A stretch of 9,618 nucleotides of DNA, from the NCBI GenBank assembly GCA_005809115.1, contig SYLK01000186.1:1-9618 (forward strand), written 5' to 3'. A program made the position numbers and the translations under genes. Below are positions 7,014 through 9,618 of this stretch, piece after piece (position 1 is the first letter of the stretch; each line of letters begins with the position of its first letter). The notes under the pieces are model-generated. The model saw only the letters and a program-made list of their open reading frames with translations, had not been told where the DNA came from and did no database searches. Source of the stretch: Planctomyces sp. Lineage in GTDB: Bacteria; Planctomycetota; Planctomycetia; Planctomycetales; Planctomycetaceae.

Positions 7014-8110
7014 ATGCTGACCATCAGTCGGAGGGAACAGCCCGCTGGCGATCGATGGATCCGCTCGAACTGCTGGGCGATTGCCTTCAGCATTTTTTTG
7101 GGTGCGGGCTCGACCCGGTCAGCGGCCGAACTGGCCTGGAAGTGGGGACCGGTCCTGCCGATCGACAAGACCTGCCGTGCCACCGCTGCGGTCGGCCAAT
7201 CCGTTGTGACGGTTGGCGGCACTCGCTGGGAACCACGGGCGGAGGGCGCTAAAGTCAAACAATGGCTGTCCGCCGCCTGGGCGCTCGACCTCAATCGAAT
7301 GAAGTGGAGGTCACTGCCGGATTATCCCGTTCCGGCGGGATACGCCTTTGCCGCCGGAATCAACGGTCGGATTTAGGTGATCGGCGGCCGGGGAGCGGAT
7401 CGCGGCAATGCCGGGGCGTACATCCTTGACATGACACAGTAGTCGCCGGGCTGGGAACCCGGGCCGGCCCTTCCGGCACCCCGCTGGGAGCACATTGGAG
7501 GCGTCTGGAAGGACACCATTTTCATTGCCGGCGGGAATTCGGGAGATCCGACACAGAAGGATGGCTGGGAGCTGATTCCACAGATCTATGCCCTGGATAC
7601 TCGCGACCCGGCGTCCGGCTGGAAGTACATCACCGACTACCCCCACTCGAAGATCGAGTACCCGGTCTGCGCAGTGTGCGGGAACGAATTATTCCTGTTC
7701 GGCGGGGCACTCCGCACGCCCGACGGCCTGGATTTCCTGCCTCAGAAGGAGGCTTATGCGTTCCATCTGATGGACGGCATGTGGCGCGAGCTGCGGCCGA
7801 TGCCCGAGTCCATGTTTTCCGGGGCGAGCGTGGCCGTCGACGAACGGCGGATCCTGCTGGCAGGCGGCGTGACTTCCATACCGGTTTCGCTGAGCCCGAA
7901 TGGTACTCAGCGTCTGCAGGTAAGCAGCCGCTGCCTGATGTATGATACGGTGAGCGGAGATTATACGTCTGTTGAGCCGCTGCTGGAGGGCGTGGGCGAC
8001 CAGGGCCTGGTCGTGGTCGGCAGCCAGGTGTACTGTATCGCGGGAGAGCAGATTCGCTGAAAACGCGGACGGATGTGGTCCAGATTGGCAACATCCATCC
8101 CCTGCCATAG
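7014..8110 (+). pseudogene. Kelch-repeat secreted protein, broken by stops
   Basis: One reading frame carries a full kelch propeller of the NanM-like (sialic-acid mutarotase-related) type common in planctomycetes. It has a signal peptide (hydrophobic NCWAIAFSIFLGAG, cleavage near RSAAEL) and blades GQSVVTVGGTRW, NGRI-stop-VIGGRG, DTIFIAGGNSG, NELFLFGGAL, RRILLAGGVT and SQVYCIAGEQIR. The frame is interrupted by TAG at 7374-7376, where Tyr would fit the blade, and by TAG at 7440-7442. It meets TGA at 8058-8060. Just there another frame continues KTRTDVVQIGNIHPLP to TAG at 8108-8110 and looks like the natural C-terminus, so a third lesion is likely. ATG 7014 is preferred, with GAGG at 7002-7005; a GTG at 6978 is open too. 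Sequence between the stops is well preserved, so decay is recent, or the TAGs are read through or are sequence errors. The substrate is unknown. Confidence 0.83.
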
Positions 8111-8188
8111 GCGCAGCTCGGCGACGAGCGGCGATGTGTTCACGAGTTTGAGCGGCGGATTTCCCTGCTGGCCCCCGGAATGCGTCTG

Positions 8189-8923
8189 TCAGGCGAGAAT
8201 CAGTTCCGCGAATCGGTCGCCGCACAACTGATTGGGGCAGACGATCTCGTCGACACCGGCCTTGCGCATGCGGCTGGCCACGGCGCTGTCATTGGATCGG
8301 GCGAACACGCTGATGTTGCTGCCCATATCCTTGCAGGTGATGGCGATCATCAGGTTGTCGACTTCGGAGTCGAGGGCCGCGACGACGTGACGCGCACTCA
8401 GCAGTCCGGCTTCGGCCAGCGTCAGCTCGCTTGATGCGTCACCGTCGATCGTGTACAGCCCGCGGTAGCGGCGCTTCAGAGCTGCGAGCTGTGCGCCGTC
8501 AGAATCGATCGCCACGACGGCAATGCCCTTTTTCATCAGTCGATCGATCACAGCCTGTGCCATTGGTCCGGAACCACACACAATGGTATGCCCGGTCAGC
8601 TTTTCAATCATTTTCAGCGTCCTTCTGCGAAATCTGCGACCGCTCAGATCGTCTTCCAGCAGAATACTGGTCAGCGTGGCCGTGAAGTAAGTCATGCTCA
8701 GAAGACAGATGAAGATCAGGCCAGTGGTGAAGAGTCTCCCTGTCGGTGTCAGGGGATGAGTTTCCCCGTAGCCAACGGTGGCGAGTGTGATCACTGTCAT
8801 GAAGAATCCGTCCCGGGCCGACCAGCCTTCGATTGCCATATAGCCGATCGTGCCGGTCGCGGTGAGCATGATGATGCCGGCGGCCACTCGCAACAGACGC
8901 CGGGTGACCGACTCGTTCCACAT
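8189..8923 (-). CDS. Two-TM potassium channel with RCK_N domain
   Basis: This 244-residue inner-membrane channel subunit has TM1 (about 10-30), a pore loop with the selectivity filter TVGYG (49-53), TM2 (about 64-88) and a cytoplasmic Rossmann RCK_N/TrkA-N domain from about 111. That domain has HTIVCGSGPMAQAVI (dinucleotide-binding loop GSGPMA at 117-122) and VVAIDSD (Asp140). It should conduct K+ and be gated by NAD(H) or another nucleotide as a tetramer. MthK-like relatives usually run to about 330 residues with a second RCK_C domain; here the protein ends in GDRFAELILA just after RCK_N, and the bases beyond the TGA do not encode RCK_C-like sequence in frame. It may be a natural short form or an old truncation. 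The start has GAGGA nine bases upstream. It lies 12 bases after the HDOD gene, whose stop codon overlaps the ribosome site, so the two are probably translated from one message. Confidence 0.92.
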   Translation of the reverse strand: MWNESVTRRLLRVAAGIIMLTATGTIGYMAIEGWSARDGFFMTVITLATVGYGETHPLTPTGRLFTTGLIFICLLSMTYFTATLTSILLEDDLSGRRFRRRTLKMIEKLTGHTIVCGSGPMAQAVIDRLMKKGIAVVAIDSDGAQLAALKRRYRGLYTIDGDASSELTLAEAGLLSARHVVAALDSEVDNLMIAITCKDMGSNISVFARSNDSAVASRMRKAGVDEIVCPNQLCGDRFAELILA

Positions 8924-8935
8924 GGGCGGAATTCC

Positions 8936-9618
8936 TCAGGAGATTGAAGTCAGTGCAATATCGAAATCTCCCTGGGCCAGTTTCCGAATTTCGGCCGCCC
9001 GTCCGGCGCTGAGCGGGATCAGATTCTGTTCCGGCAGCTCTGGCAGCGATGCGGAGTCGGTTGCGGCGTCAGTGCCAATGCCCCAGGCCGCTGACAACTG
9101 ATTCGCCAGATTCGTGACGGCCACCAGACCCGGGGAGTGCCCGGCCGGATCCTGCAGGTGATGGCCGCTGATCGCCTGACACAGCTCGTCAGGCAGCCCC
9201 CATTGTTCGGCACATAACCGGCCAACCTCCGTGTGCGTGGCCCCGAATTCGCAGCCTTCAAGCTGCAATCCGCAACCGCCTCCACCCAGAGCGGCCAGCT
9301 CGCGGTAGCGTTCCGGGACGAGATCGAAAAAAATCAGTTTCCCGACGTCGTGCACTATGCCCGCCAGAAAGGCCTCATCGGCGGTCACTCCGGGCACTTC
9401 TTCGGCCAGCAGTCGCGCCACGGTGGCACAGCCCACAGAATGTCGCCACAGCCGACTGCGTTCTGCGTGCGAGGTTTCGCCGTGGGCGTAGACTGAGGAG
9501 GCCGCAATGGCCAATGCCAGATTCCGAACGGCCCGAAACCCCAGGACCACCACCGCCCGACTGACCGTCGTAATATTGCCCGAATACCCGTAAAGAGAAC
9601 TGTTGGCAACCTGCAGGA
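8936..9618 (-). CDS. HDOD domain protein (5' end outside window)
   Basis: The visible 226 residues are most of an HDOD domain, a non-nucleotide-cyclic relative of HD phosphohydrolases that usually acts in signalling rather than catalysis. The frame runs off the right edge, so the start is missing. The order of motifs is typical: VANSSLYGYSGNITTVSRA then VVVLGFRAVRNLALAIA (about 4-38), WRHS (His59), GIVHDVGKL (His89-Asp90), ATHTEVGRLCAEQWGLPDEL (His128) and ISGHH (152-153). The HD pair is kept, which is variable in HDOD proteins, so hydrolase activity cannot be excluded. The C-terminal 40 residues (SASLPELPEQNLIPL onward) form a small helical tail. It ends in TGA 12 bases before the potassium-channel start, suggesting an operon with a signalling-linked role; no partner kinase or GGDEF domain is visible in the window. 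Confidence 0.93.
   Translation of the reverse strand, partial: LQVANSSLYGYSGNITTVSRAVVVLGFRAVRNLALAIAASSVYAHGETSHAERSRLWRHSVGCATVARLLAEEVPGVTADEAFLAGIVHDVGKLIFFDLVPERYRELAALGGGGCGLQLEGCEFGATHTEVGRLCAEQWGLPDELCQAISGHHLQDPAGHSPGLVAVTNLANQLSAAWGIGTDAATDSASLPELPEQNLIPLSAGRAAEIRKLAQGDFDIALTSIS

Overview
The window (about 60% G+C by eye) looks like a chromosomal segment of a planctomycete (PVC superphylum). The main evidence is a degraded gene for a Pirellula/Verrucomicrobium-type haem-binding protein, together with secreted FG-GAP, kelch and esterase proteins, a twin-arginine SelA-like PLP protein and short palindromic intergenic repeats. No phage, transposase, CRISPR array or RNA gene is visible.

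Layout, left to right. 1-323 is non-coding, with two hairpins and one copy of a dispersed palindromic repeat. 324-1174 (-) is the remnant of a secreted glycosidase-like gene with shifted frames and apparently missing middle parts. 1375-3366 (+) is an intact secreted FG-GAP/VCBS-type protein whose translation start lies in three 18-bp tandem repeats, two of which offer a Shine-Dalgarno-like site plus an in-frame TTG. 3474-4379 (+) is an intact secreted alpha/beta-hydrolase esterase. 4419-5392 (-) is a 5'-truncated PVC haem-binding gene with a G-run frameshift, an internal TGA and CxxCQ in place of CxxCH. 5393-6628 (-) is an intact SelA-like PLP protein with a Tat signal. 6629-7013 is a divergent intergenic region with the better preserved repeat copy. 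7014-8110 (+) is a kelch propeller gene broken by two in-frame TAG codons and a 3' frameshift. 8189-8923 (-) is a small two-TM potassium channel with an NAD-binding RCK domain but no RCK_C domain. It sits 12 bases downstream of an HDOD gene (8936 to beyond the window edge, -), probably in one operon.

The genes do not form an obvious pathway. Several encode exported proteins typical of planctomycete accessory regions, and three of eight genes are decaying beside intact ones. The HDOD-channel pair is the clearest functional unit. I see no convincing new defence or metabolic system. The most interesting points are the repeated TTG starts, the double amber codons in an otherwise coherent kelch frame, the stepwise decay of the haem gene, and the compact channel linked to HDOD.
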